Below, piece after piece: positions 1 to 6,019 of a stretch of DNA of 8,854 nucleotides. A program made the translations under genes and the position numbers. The DNA is from Limnohabitans sp. (GTDB lineage: Bacteria; Pseudomonadota; Gammaproteobacteria; Burkholderiales; Burkholderiaceae_C). The stretch's first letter is position 1. The number at the start of each line of letters is the position of its first letter. The stretch covers positions 1 to 8,854 of the forward strand of contig JAKFXJ010000167.1 in assembly GCA_021731425.1 (NCBI GenBank). Reading direction: 5' to 3'. Below the pieces are notes generated by a model. It searched no databases. It was not told the DNA's origin and worked only from the letters and a program-made list of their open reading frames with translations.

Positions 1-1
1 G

Positions 2-805
2 GACGTCTCGCACCACGTCATTGAGGCGATTTACCACCAATACTACGAAGAGCCGCGCTACCGCCCGAACGTCATCACCGCCCAACGGCTGGCCGGTGGC
101 GTGGTCGGCAAAAAAGTCGGCGAAGGCTTCTACAAATACGTGAATGGCGCTGCACAAGTGCCCGCCGAGCCGCCCGTGCCCGTGGTGGAGAACACCCCAC
201 CCGTCTGGGTCTCGCCCCGCGCCACCCGCCGCATGGAGCTGCTGCAGCTGCTCAAGGACCTGGGCGCCAAAATCGAAACCGGTGCCTCGCCCTCGCCCGA
301 GGCACTGACCCTTGTGGCCCCGCTGGGTTTTGACATCACCACCGTGGCCGTGGTCGAGCGCCTCGACCCAGCCCGCACCGTGGGCATCGACATGCTGTTT
401 GTGGATGCGTCCACCAAACGCCGTGTGCTGGCCACCAACCCGGCCACGCGTGCCGACATGCGCGACGCAGCGCACGCCCTGTTTGCCCGCGACGGCAAAG
501 CCGTCTCGGTGATCCGTGACAGCGGTGGTTTTGTGACGCAGCGCGTGGTAGCGACCATCGTCAACATCGCCTCCGATATTTGCCAACAGCGCATCTGCAG
601 CCCGCAAGACTTGGAAACCGCCGTCACCCTGGGCCTGGCCTATCCCATGGGCCCACTGGCCATGGGCAATCGCTTAGGGCCTGACAGCATTTTGGAAGTG
701 CTGTTCAACCTGCAAACGGTCTATGGCGATCCACGCTATCGCCCCAGCCCCTGGTTGCGTCGCCGCGGCGCCATTGGCCTGTCTTTGATGCACACCGAGG
801 AATAA
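2..805 (+). CDS. 3-hydroxyacyl-CoA dehydrogenase, C-terminal part (5' end outside window)
   Basis: This is the C-terminal 267 residues of an NAD-dependent 3-hydroxyacyl-CoA dehydrogenase, which oxidises (S)-3-hydroxyacyl-CoA to 3-ketoacyl-CoA in beta-oxidation in the cytoplasm. The frame is open to the left edge, so the NAD-binding Rossmann domain lies outside. The first visible segment ends in GKKVGEGFYKY (about nt 107-139), the typical end of a first HCDH C-terminal domain. A Pro/Val-rich linker follows, then a second HCDH C-terminal domain with the signature LGLAYPMGPLAMG near nt 629-667. This duplicated layout is usual for long (roughly 500-residue) PaaH/PaaC-type proteobacterial dehydrogenases. 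The catalytic His/Glu pair cannot be checked here. The stop codon overlaps an ATG (TAATG), and the next acyl-CoA gene begins 49 bp downstream, which supports one operon. The family is secure; the substrate range is unknown. Confidence 0.92.
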   Translation, partial: DVSHHVIEAIYHQYYEEPRYRPNVITAQRLAGGVVGKKVGEGFYKYVNGAAQVPAEPPVPVVENTPPVWVSPRATRRMELLQLLKDLGAKIETGASPSPEALTLVAPLGFDITTVAVVERLDPARTVGIDMLFVDASTKRRVLATNPATRADMRDAAHALFARDGKAVSVIRDSGGFVTQRVVATIVNIASDICQQRICSPQDLETAVTLGLAYPMGPLAMGNRLGPDSILEVLFNLQTVYGDPRYRPSPWLRRRGAIGLSLMHTEE

Positions 806-814
806 TGACTTTGC

Positions 815-838
815 GGGACAGATCTTTAGCTCTGTCCC
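815..838 (+). repeat. 8-bp inverted repeat (stem-loop) between dehydrogenase and crotonase genes
   Basis: The arms gggacaga (815-822) and tctgtccc (831-838) are perfect complements around an 8-nt loop. No T-run follows on the + strand (the next bases are A-rich), so it does not look like an intrinsic terminator. It lies in the 49-bp gap just ahead of a gene that has no Shine-Dalgarno sequence. It could be an mRNA processing or stabilising element, or part of translational control. The structure is visible in the sequence; its function is inferred. Confidence 0.5.
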
Positions 839-854
839 CAACTGCTTAAAAAAT

Positions 855-1634
855 ATGACTGCCCAACTGCTCAGCACCAGCGAAGGCCAGACTTTGGTCT
901 TGACCCTCAGCAACCCGGAGTTTCGCAACGCCCTCGGGCCCGAGATGTACGCCGCCGGGGTCGAAGCGCTGAGCGTGGCCGAGTCCAGCGCCGATGTGCG
1001 CAGTGTTGTGATCACCGGGGCGAACGGCATCTTCAGCGCAGGCGGCAATTTGCAGCGTCTGCAAAACAACCGCCAGTTGCCGCCCGAGCACCAAGCCCAA
1101 AGCATCGAAGGCCTGCACAACTGGATCGAAGCGATTCGCACATTTCCCAAGCCCGTGATCGCAGCCGTCGAAGGACCTGCTGCTGGTGCCGGTTTTTCGC
1201 TGGCCCTGGCTTGCGACATGATCGTGGCCGCACGCAACAGCGTGTTTGTGATGGCCTATAGCTCGATTGCTTTGTCGCCCGATGGCGGCGGCAGCTGGAG
1301 CCTTTCGCGTGCCGTGCCGCGCCAGCTGGCCACCGAACTGCTGATGTGTGGTGAGCGCATCGGTGCCGAGCGGCTGCAGCAATTGGGTGTGGTCAATCGC
1401 CTCGCGGATGCTGGCCAAGCCTTGCAGCAAGCCCTTGAACTGTGCGAACAGCTCAACGCCCGTGCACCCAACGCGCTGGCCAGCATCAAAGAGCTGCTCA
1501 GCGACGCGGACGGCAGCAGCCTGAATGCTCAGCTGGCACGCGAGCGCAATGCGTTTGTCAAAAATCTGCACCACCCCAATGCCGGTATTGGCATTGGTGC
1601 GTTTTTGAACAAGCAAAAACCCGAATACGAATAA
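855..1634 (+). CDS. Enoyl-CoA hydratase/isomerase family protein, isomerase-like active site
   Basis: This 259-residue protein has the crotonase fold and usual family length. The two oxyanion-hole segments are visible as FSAGGNLQRL (60-69) and GPAAGAGFSLALACD (107-121). The two catalytic glutamates of true enoyl-CoA hydratases (Glu144/Glu164 in the rat enzyme) fall by my manual alignment on Ser115 and Tyr135, so hydration is doubtful. The SPDGGGSW segment puts an acid at Asp143, where PaaG-type enoyl-CoA isomerases carry their catalytic Asp in a PDxGGTW motif. A delta3-delta2 enoyl-CoA isomerase, or another double-bond-shifting role, is therefore more likely than hydratase. It lies between a 3-hydroxyacyl-CoA dehydrogenase and a kinase/dehydrogenase pair. 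The ATG at 855 has no Shine-Dalgarno sequence but follows an A-rich stretch (848-853); no other in-frame start is present nearby. Confidence 0.88.
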   Translation: MTAQLLSTSEGQTLVLTLSNPEFRNALGPEMYAAGVEALSVAESSADVRSVVITGANGIFSAGGNLQRLQNNRQLPPEHQAQSIEGLHNWIEAIRTFPKPVIAAVEGPAAGAGFSLALACDMIVAARNSVFVMAYSSIALSPDGGGSWSLSRAVPRQLATELLMCGERIGAERLQQLGVVNRLADAGQALQQALELCEQLNARAPNALASIKELLSDADGSSLNAQLARERNAFVKNLHHPNAGIGIGAFLNKQKPEYE

Positions 1635-1680
1635 ACCGACTGGTCCCCCAGGCGACAAAAAAACAATCATCAGTCACTCA

Positions 1681-1685
1681 AAGGA
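1681..1685 (+). promoter_or_regulatory. Ribosome binding site of the Crp/Fnr-type gene
   Basis: AAGGA lies 6 nt ahead of the ATG at 1692 and fixes that codon as the start of the regulator. The rest of the 57-bp gap after the crotonase gene shows an A-tract (about 1657-1663) but no convincing -35/-10 pair, so read-through from upstream is plausible. Confidence 0.7.
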
Positions 1686-1691
1686 CAGAGC

Positions 1692-2411
1692 ATGGACGAA
1701 CCGATTCTGACAATGGAGGAACGAGAGGCGATCAACAGTGGTCGCTGGTTCTCAAGCCTTTCACCTTCACTTCGACACGACATACTTCGATGCGCTTACG
1801 TCAAACGTCACAAGGACGGCGATATGCTCGCTGCGCGGGGAGATCCGCCCGAGCAGTGGATCGCTTGCGCCAAAGGCGCGGTGCGTGTGAGCTCAACGTC
1901 GGTGTCGGGCAAGCAGATCACCTTGACCTATGTAGAGCCGGGCATCTGGTTTGGCGATGTGTCGATCTTCGACGGGGATCGCCGCACACACGACTGTTAT
2001 GCACATGGCGAAACAACCACGCTCAACGTGGCCAAGGCCGACTTCAAGAAAATCCTGACGCAGCACGTCGAGTTTTACGACGCCATGCTGCGCTTGCATG
2101 CACGGCGCATTCGCCAGCTCTACGGCTTGGTGGAAGACCTCAACACCCTGCCCTTGCGGGCTCGGCTGGCCAAACAACTCAACCACTTGCTGCGCAGCTA
2201 CGGCGTGCCCAGTTTGTCGGACGCCAAGGCGATTCGCATCAGCTTACAACTGGCGCAGGAAGAACTGGCCCAGCTGCTGGGTGCCTCGCGCCAGCGGGTC
2301 AACCAGGAACTCAAGCAGATGGAGCGCGAGCAAATCATCCGCATCGAGCCCGGTGGTTTGGTGGTGCTGGACCGCGACGCGCTGCTGATGATCGTGAACG
2401 CGGACCACTGA
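1692..2411 (+). CDS. Crp/Fnr family transcriptional regulator
   Basis: This 239-residue protein has an N-terminal cyclic-nucleotide-binding-like beta-roll (about 20-125), a long dimerisation helix (about 127-165) and a C-terminal winged helix-turn-helix (about 185-235). The helix pair is LAQEELAQLLGASRQRVNQEL, with recognition helix near 199-211. The phosphate-binding cassette region reads GIWFGDVSIFDGDRRTH (84-100). Compared with E. coli CRP (GEL...RSA), the key Glu is Asp89 and the Arg-Ser pair appears to be Thr-His, so ordinary cAMP binding is unlikely. Cysteines occur only at 34, 59 and 102, with no FNR-type N-terminal Fe-S cluster motif. The ligand is unknown. It sits inside the acyl-CoA cluster, 57 bp after the crotonase and 64 bp before the kinase, so it may regulate this operon. 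I found no obvious CRP- or FNR-type site in the gaps. Confidence 0.9.
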   Translation: MDEPILTMEEREAINSGRWFSSLSPSLRHDILRCAYVKRHKDGDMLAARGDPPEQWIACAKGAVRVSSTSVSGKQITLTYVEPGIWFGDVSIFDGDRRTHDCYAHGETTTLNVAKADFKKILTQHVEFYDAMLRLHARRIRQLYGLVEDLNTLPLRARLAKQLNHLLRSYGVPSLSDAKAIRISLQLAQEELAQLLGASRQRVNQELKQMEREQIIRIEPGGLVVLDRDALLMIVNADH

Positions 2412-2432
2412 CACACCCCAGCAACCTTGCCT

Positions 2433-2449
2433 TGCCGCTGATGGCGGCA
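2433..2449 (+). repeat. 6-bp inverted repeat in the gap after the Crp/Fnr gene
   Basis: The arms tgccgc (2433-2438) and gcggca (2444-2449) flank a 5-nt loop. A short TTTT run comes 7 nt later (2457-2460), too far for a standard terminator. It could be a weak attenuator, an mRNA stem or chance in GC-rich DNA. The kinase start at 2476 has only a modest Shine-Dalgarno (GGGA at 2466-2469). Confidence 0.3.
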
Positions 2450-2475
2450 GCCACTGATTTTCGACGGGAAACCCC

Positions 2476-3561
2476 ATGAGTGCTTTTGACCATTTCGTGG
2501 GGACCCGGCCTGTCACCGGCACCCACGCCTTCGACATCCCAGCCCTGGAAGCCTGGCTCAGCGCCCGGCTTCCCGGTTTTGTGGGCCCCTTGAGCGTGGA
2601 AATGTTCAAGGGCGGGCAATCCAACCCCACCTACAAGCTCATCACCCCATCACGTCAATACGTGATGCGGGCCAAGCCCGGCCCAGTGGCTAAGCTGCTG
2701 CCTTCCGCACACGCCATTGAGCGCGAATTTGCCGTCATGCAAGGCCTGCACGGCACCGATGTGCCTGTGGCCCAGATGCATGTACTGTGTGACGACGAGT
2801 CGGTGATCGGTCGTGCGTTTTACGTCATGGAGTTCGTGCAAGGTCGTGTGCTTTGGGACCAGTCCCTGCCCGGCATGACGCCTGCTGAACGCGGTGCGAT
2901 TTACGACGAAATGAACCGCGTGCTGGCCGCATTGCACAAGGTCGATGTGGCCAAACAAGGCCTGTCGAGCTACGGCAAACCCGGCAATTACATCGAGCGC
3001 CAAATTGGCCGCTGGAGCAAGCAGTACGCCGCCTCCGTCACCCAGCCCATCCCCGAGATGGACCAGCTGATCGAATGGCTTCCGAAAAACATTCCGGACA
3101 GCGCCAAGGACGAATCGTTGGTTGGCATCGTGCACGGCGACTACCGCCTGGACAACCTGATGTTCCACCCCACAGAAGCCCGCGTGCTTGCGGTACTCGA
3201 CTGGGAGTTGTCCACCTTGGGTCACCCGCTGGCCGACTTCAGCTACCACTGCATGGCTTGGCACATCAGCCCCGGCACCTTCCGCGGCATTGGTGGGTTG
3301 GACCTGGCTGCTTTGGGCATCCCGTCCGAGGCCGAGTACATCCGCCGCTATTGCGAGCGCACCGGATTCACCACCCCTGAAGCGCTGGCCAAAGACTGGA
3401 ATTTTTACCTCGCGTACAACATGTTCCGCATCGCGGCCATTTTGCAAGGCATTGCCAAACGTGTCGAAGACGGCACTGCGTCCAGCGAACAAGCCAAAAC
3501 CTCCGGCGCGGGGGCACGCCCCATGGCCGAACTGGCTTGGCGTTTTGCGCGTCAAGCCTGA
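2476..3561 (+). CDS. APH-fold phosphotransferase, ACAD10/ACAD11 kinase-domain-like (putative 4-hydroxyacyl-CoA kinase)
   Basis: This 361-residue cytoplasmic protein has the aminoglycoside-phosphotransferase fold. Visible elements are the glycine-rich ATP loop [12 protein letters not shown] (44-55), the beta-3 segment YVMRAKPGP (62-70), a helix-C acidic stretch IEREF (81-85), the catalytic loop HGDYRLDN (His220, Asp222, Asn227) and the metal-binding [11 protein letters not shown] (Asp242). RAKPGP and [13 protein letters not shown] are the form seen in kinase domains linked to acyl-CoA dehydrogenases rather than in antibiotic kinases. In animals this domain is fused to the dehydrogenase (ACAD10/11); in Pseudomonas the levulinate-pathway LvaA phosphorylates 4-hydroxyvaleryl-CoA. 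The acyl-CoA dehydrogenase follows after 40 bp, so the same chemistry is likely here, but the substrate is inferred. No LvaB-like small partner gene lies beside it. Antibiotic resistance is unlikely given the context. Confidence 0.88.
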   Translation: MSAFDHFVGTRPVTGTHAFDIPALEAWLSARLPGFVGPLSVEMFKGGQSNPTYKLITPSRQYVMRAKPGPVAKLLPSAHAIEREFAVMQGLHGTDVPVAQMHVLCDDESVIGRAFYVMEFVQGRVLWDQSLPGMTPAERGAIYDEMNRVLAALHKVDVAKQGLSSYGKPGNYIERQIGRWSKQYAASVTQPIPEMDQLIEWLPKNIPDSAKDESLVGIVHGDYRLDNLMFHPTEARVLAVLDWELSTLGHPLADFSYHCMAWHISPGTFRGIGGLDLAALGIPSEAEYIRRYCERTGFTTPEALAKDWNFYLAYNMFRIAAILQGIAKRVEDGTASSEQAKTSGAGARPMAELAWRFARQA

Positions 3562-3589
3562 AACTTTTTACAAACCGAACCACAACCCC

Positions 3590-3594
3590 AGGAG
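3590..3594 (+). promoter_or_regulatory. Ribosome binding site of the acyl-CoA dehydrogenase gene
   Basis: AGGAG lies 7 nt before the ATG at 3602. It decides the start: the same frame is open far upstream, across the end of the kinase gene, but only this ATG has a strong Shine-Dalgarno, and the protein from here matches the N-terminus expected for an acyl-CoA dehydrogenase. Confidence 0.85.
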
Positions 3595-3601
3595 AGAGAC
3601 C

Positions 3602-4861
3602 ATGGATTTTGAATACACCCCCAAGGTCAAGGACATGCAGGCCCGTTTGTTGGCCTTCATGGACGAGCACATTTACCCCAACGAGGCGCGGTTCTTTGAA
3701 GAAATCGCCGAAAACCGCGCCAAAGGCAATGCCTGGGTGCCGACCAAAATCGTCGAGGAACTCAAGCCCAAGGCACGTGCTGCCGGTTTGTGGAACCTGT
3801 TTTTGCCCAAGTCCACCCGGGCACCCCAAGGCCTGTCCAACCTCGAATACGCGCCACTGTGCGAGATCATGGGCCGCGTGCCTTTTGCTGCTGAAATCTT
3901 CAACTGCTCAGCGCCCGACACCGGCAACATGGAAACGCTGGAGCGCTACGCCAGCGAGGCCATCAAGGACCGCTGGATGGAGCCATTGCTCAAGGGCGAA
4001 ATCCGCTCTGCATTCCTGATGACCGAGCCCGATGTGGCCTCGTCGGACGCGACCAACATCGAGTGCGAGATCCGTCGCGACGGCAATGATTACGTCATCA
4101 ACGGCCGCAAGTGGTGGTCGTCTGGCGCGGGTGACCCACGCTGCGAGGTCTACATTGTCATGGGCAAAACCAACCCCGACGCGGGCCGCCATGAGCAGCA
4201 GTCCATGATCGTGGTGCCTGCCAACACGCCCGGCATCACCGTGGTGCGTGCCCTGTCGGTGTTTGGTTACGACGACGCGCCACATGGCCATATGGAGGTC
4301 GTGCTCAAGAACGTGCGTGTGCCCGTCGAGAATATTTTGCTGGGCGAAGGCCGTGGCTTTGAAATCGCCCAAGGCCGCTTGGGACCTGGCCGCATCCACC
4401 ATTGCATGCGCACCATCGGCATCGCTGAACGTGCCCTGGAGTTGATGTGCAAACGGCTGAATGAGCGCGTGGCCTTTGGCCGCGAAGTGGCCCGCCAGAC
4501 CGTGTGGCAAGAGCGCATCGCCGAGTCGCGTTGCATGATCGAGCAAGCCCGCCTGCTCACGCTCAAAGCCGCTTACATGATGGACACCGTGGGCAACAAG
4601 GTCGCCAAGGCCGAGATCGCCATGATCAAGATCGTGGCCCCCAACATGGCCTGCCAGATCATCGACTGGGCCATTCAAGCCCACGGCGGTGGCGGTGTGT
4701 CGCAAGACTTCCCGTTGGCCTATGCCTATGCCCACCAGCGCACCCTGCGCCTGGCCGACGGCCCGGACGAGGTGCACCGCAACTCGCTGGCCAAGCTTGA
4801 GTTGGCCAAGCAATTGGCTTTGCCCGGTGATTTGGGCATGCCCATCACCCGCGGCAGCTGA
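3602..4861 (+). CDS. Acyl-CoA dehydrogenase family protein, ACAD10/ACAD11-like (LvaC-type)
   Basis: This 419-residue FAD-dependent enzyme has the usual three-domain acyl-CoA dehydrogenase layout: an N-terminal helical domain (about 1-135), a middle beta domain with FAD/substrate motifs [16 protein letters not shown] (137-152) and [15 protein letters not shown] (167-181), and a C-terminal helical domain with [11 protein letters not shown] (289-299) and [14 protein letters not shown] (360-373). Where MCAD-type enzymes have the base Glu in YEGT, this protein has LADGPDEVH, placing Asp386 there. That form is, as I recall, typical of the ACAD10/11 group. In the levulinate pathway the homologous LvaC works on the 4-phospho-acyl-CoA made by the partner kinase and eliminates phosphate to give an enoyl-CoA. 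The adjacent kinase gene suggests the same pairing. A plain branched- or long-chain dehydrogenase remains possible. It is the last gene of the + strand cluster. Confidence 0.93.
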   Translation: MDFEYTPKVKDMQARLLAFMDEHIYPNEARFFEEIAENRAKGNAWVPTKIVEELKPKARAAGLWNLFLPKSTRAPQGLSNLEYAPLCEIMGRVPFAAEIFNCSAPDTGNMETLERYASEAIKDRWMEPLLKGEIRSAFLMTEPDVASSDATNIECEIRRDGNDYVINGRKWWSSGAGDPRCEVYIVMGKTNPDAGRHEQQSMIVVPANTPGITVVRALSVFGYDDAPHGHMEVVLKNVRVPVENILLGEGRGFEIAQGRLGPGRIHHCMRTIGIAERALELMCKRLNERVAFGREVARQTVWQERIAESRCMIEQARLLTLKAAYMMDTVGNKVAKAEIAMIKIVAPNMACQIIDWAIQAHGGGGVSQDFPLAYAYAHQRTLRLADGPDEVHRNSLAKLELAKQLALPGDLGMPITRGS

Positions 4862-4877
4862 CCGCTTGGGCGGCATC

Positions 4878-4907
4878 CCCGGCAGCGCCTTCAGAGCCGC
4901 TGCCGGG
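4878..4907 (+). terminator. GC-rich stem-loop between convergent genes, candidate terminator
   Basis: The perfect 10-bp arms cccggcagcg (4878-4887) and cgctgccggg (4898-4907) enclose a 10-nt loop, beginning 16 bp after the acyl-CoA dehydrogenase stop. The bases that follow (tcttc) contain Ts but no true T-run, so termination may be imperfect or Rho-assisted. Its place at the end of the cluster, facing hslO, supports a terminator role. Confidence 0.6.
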
Positions 4908-4911
4908 TCTT

Positions 4912-4932
4912 CAGGCCACTTGACTTGGCCTG
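4912..4932 (-). terminator. Second stem-loop in the convergent gap, just past the hslO stop
   Basis: The arms caggcca (4912-4918) and tggcctg (4926-4932) form a 7-bp stem with a 7-nt loop. It lies 8 bp beyond the hslO stop codon and 4 bp from the 10-bp stem. No U-tract follows on either strand. It may end or stabilise the hslO transcript. The right arm is part of a short tggcc repeat, so chance is possible. Confidence 0.4.
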
Positions 4933-4940
4933 GCCTGGCT

Positions 4941-5927
4941 TCAGTGCACCGAGCCCGCAGGCAAATCGGGCGGTAAACCGGTAAACAGGCCCGCCGCATC
5001 CACCGGATCAAACCGGTACTGCGCACCGCAAAAGTCGCACCCCACTTCCACTTGACCTTGCTCGGCGATGATGCCCTCGACCTCTTCGGAGCCGAGGCTG
5101 CGGATCATATTGCCCACACGCTCGCGGTTGCATCGGCAGGCAAAGCGGGGACCCGTCTCGCCGATGAAGGGCTCAAATCGAGCCAGCGGCTCTTCCCAAT
5201 ACAAACGGTGCAAGATGGTTTCGGCGTCCAAGCCCAGCAGTTCTTCTCGCTTGAGGCTCTTGGTCAAAATCGAGATGCGGCTGAAGTCTTCGCTCTGACC
5301 GAGCACCGACTCGCGCAGGAGCGAATCGGTTTTTCCGGCCAGGTTGCCTTCGCCTTCGATGGGCAAACGCTGGATCAGCAAGCCCGCGGCCACCTTGTCG
5401 TCGGCCGCCAGCACCATCACCGTGTCGAGTTGCTCAGACTGCAGCATGTAGTGCTCCAGCACTTCGCTGATGTTTTCGAGTTTTTCGCCCCGGTCACCAA
5501 ACAGCGGCACCACGCCTTGGTAAGGCTGCTGGCCCGGCAAACGGTCTTGAGGGTCCAAGGTGATGGCGCAGCGCCCTTCGTTGTTCACGTTCACCATCTG
5601 GCTCAGGGTGGCGTTGTCGGCCACCTCGCCCACTTGGGTGCAAGTCGCCCGCAGGCTCAAATCGGGTTGCACCTCGACCACACCCAACTTGACCGGGCCG
5701 TCGCCAAAAATCTGCAGCACCAAAGCGCCATTGAACTTGATGTTGCCCTGCATCAGAACGCCTGCCGCAGCCATCTCGCCCAGCAACTGGCGCACAGGTG
5801 CCGGGTAAGCGCCGGTTTCGGAGTTGGCGGCGCGACGCGCCAAGATGTCTTGCCAGGCATCGGTCAGGCGCACCAGCATGCCGCGCACCGGCAGGCCTTC
5901 GAAAATGAATTTATGGAGTTCGGACAA
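4941..5927 (-). CDS. hslO: Hsp33 redox-regulated holdase chaperone
   Basis: This 328-residue protein matches Hsp33, a cytoplasmic chaperone that becomes active when oxidative stress forms disulfides and releases zinc. The N-terminus LHKFIFEGLPVRGMLV (4-19) aligns with the E. coli protein. SEQLDTVMVLA (164-174) and the LHRLYWEE segment (239-246) are family features. The redox switch is intact: CRC (Cys264, Cys266) and CDFC (Cys297, Cys300) near the C-terminus. Two further cysteines, Cys96 and Cys120, lie in the substrate domain. At 328 residues it is somewhat longer than the E. coli protein (about 290). The start is TTG (5925-5927); no in-frame ATG or GTG lies between it and the upstream gene. 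No strong Shine-Dalgarno is visible (a GGGG run is about 14 nt upstream). A terminator separates it from the carbonic anhydrase-like gene, so it probably has its own promoter in 5928-5987. Confidence 0.96.
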   Translation of the reverse strand: MSELHKFIFEGLPVRGMLVRLTDAWQDILARRAANSETGAYPAPVRQLLGEMAAAGVLMQGNIKFNGALVLQIFGDGPVKLGVVEVQPDLSLRATCTQVGEVADNATLSQMVNVNNEGRCAITLDPQDRLPGQQPYQGVVPLFGDRGEKLENISEVLEHYMLQSEQLDTVMVLAADDKVAAGLLIQRLPIEGEGNLAGKTDSLLRESVLGQSEDFSRISILTKSLKREELLGLDAETILHRLYWEEPLARFEPFIGETGPRFACRCNRERVGNMIRSLGSEEVEGIIAEQGQVEVGCDFCGAQYRFDPVDAAGLFTGLPPDLPAGSVH

Positions 5928-5987
5928 AGTGCAATCAACAGCCCCGTGGGGCCGATCCTCAAAAGTTAAAAAGCGTTAGGACTGGCC

Positions 5988-6019
5988 AAAAAATCAGCCA
6001 AAGTGTCAGCTGATTTTTT
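5988..6019 (-). terminator. Rho-independent terminator of the gamma-carbonic anhydrase-like gene
   Basis: The arms aaaaaatcagc (5988-5998) and gctgatttttt (6009-6019) are perfect complements around a 10-nt loop. Read on the - strand, the stem ends in a run of six Ts, a textbook intrinsic terminator. The upstream arm is made of the last sense codons of the gene (Lys-Lys-Ile-Ser), and the stop codon (6006-6008) sits in the loop. The symmetric A/T flanks make it potentially bidirectional, but no + strand gene reads into it. Confidence 0.85.

Noticed and set aside
815..838. Intrinsic terminator after the 3-hydroxyacyl-CoA dehydrogenase
   Set aside because: The stem is good, but no T-run follows on the + strand and the next gene starts 16 bp later in the same functional cluster.
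846..1670. 274-codon open frame on the - strand opposite the crotonase gene
   Set aside because: It is antisense to a clear crotonase-family protein, has no family motifs and is explained by codon bias.
1442..2479. 345-codon + strand open frame spanning the crotonase end and the Crp/Fnr gene
   Set aside because: It overlaps two strong genes in another frame and its product is Arg/Gln-rich with no fold signature.
2650..3555. 301-codon open frame on the - strand opposite the kinase gene
   Set aside because: The + strand protein carries intact kinase motifs, while the antisense product has no domain features.
2476..3561. Aminoglycoside resistance kinase
   Set aside because: The fold is shared, but the motif variants and the adjacent acyl-CoA dehydrogenase point to the ACAD-linked kinase group.
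3188..3601. Upstream extension of the acyl-CoA dehydrogenase frame, suggesting a fusion with the kinase
   Set aside because: The extension is in a different frame from the kinase and is unlike any domain. A strong AGGAG and ATG at 3602 give the natural start, so the two genes are separate.
3908..5026. Long open frame (372 codons) on the - strand opposite the acyl-CoA dehydrogenase
   Set aside because: It mirrors a well-supported gene in GC-rich DNA, shows low-complexity His/Gly/Ala-rich composition and no recognisable domain. It is a codon-bias shadow.
5928..5987. Heat-shock sigma32 promoter for hslO (a CCCCAC stretch on the - strand)
   Set aside because: The -10-like part is only partial, and no matching CTTGAA-type -35 element sits at acceptable spacing.
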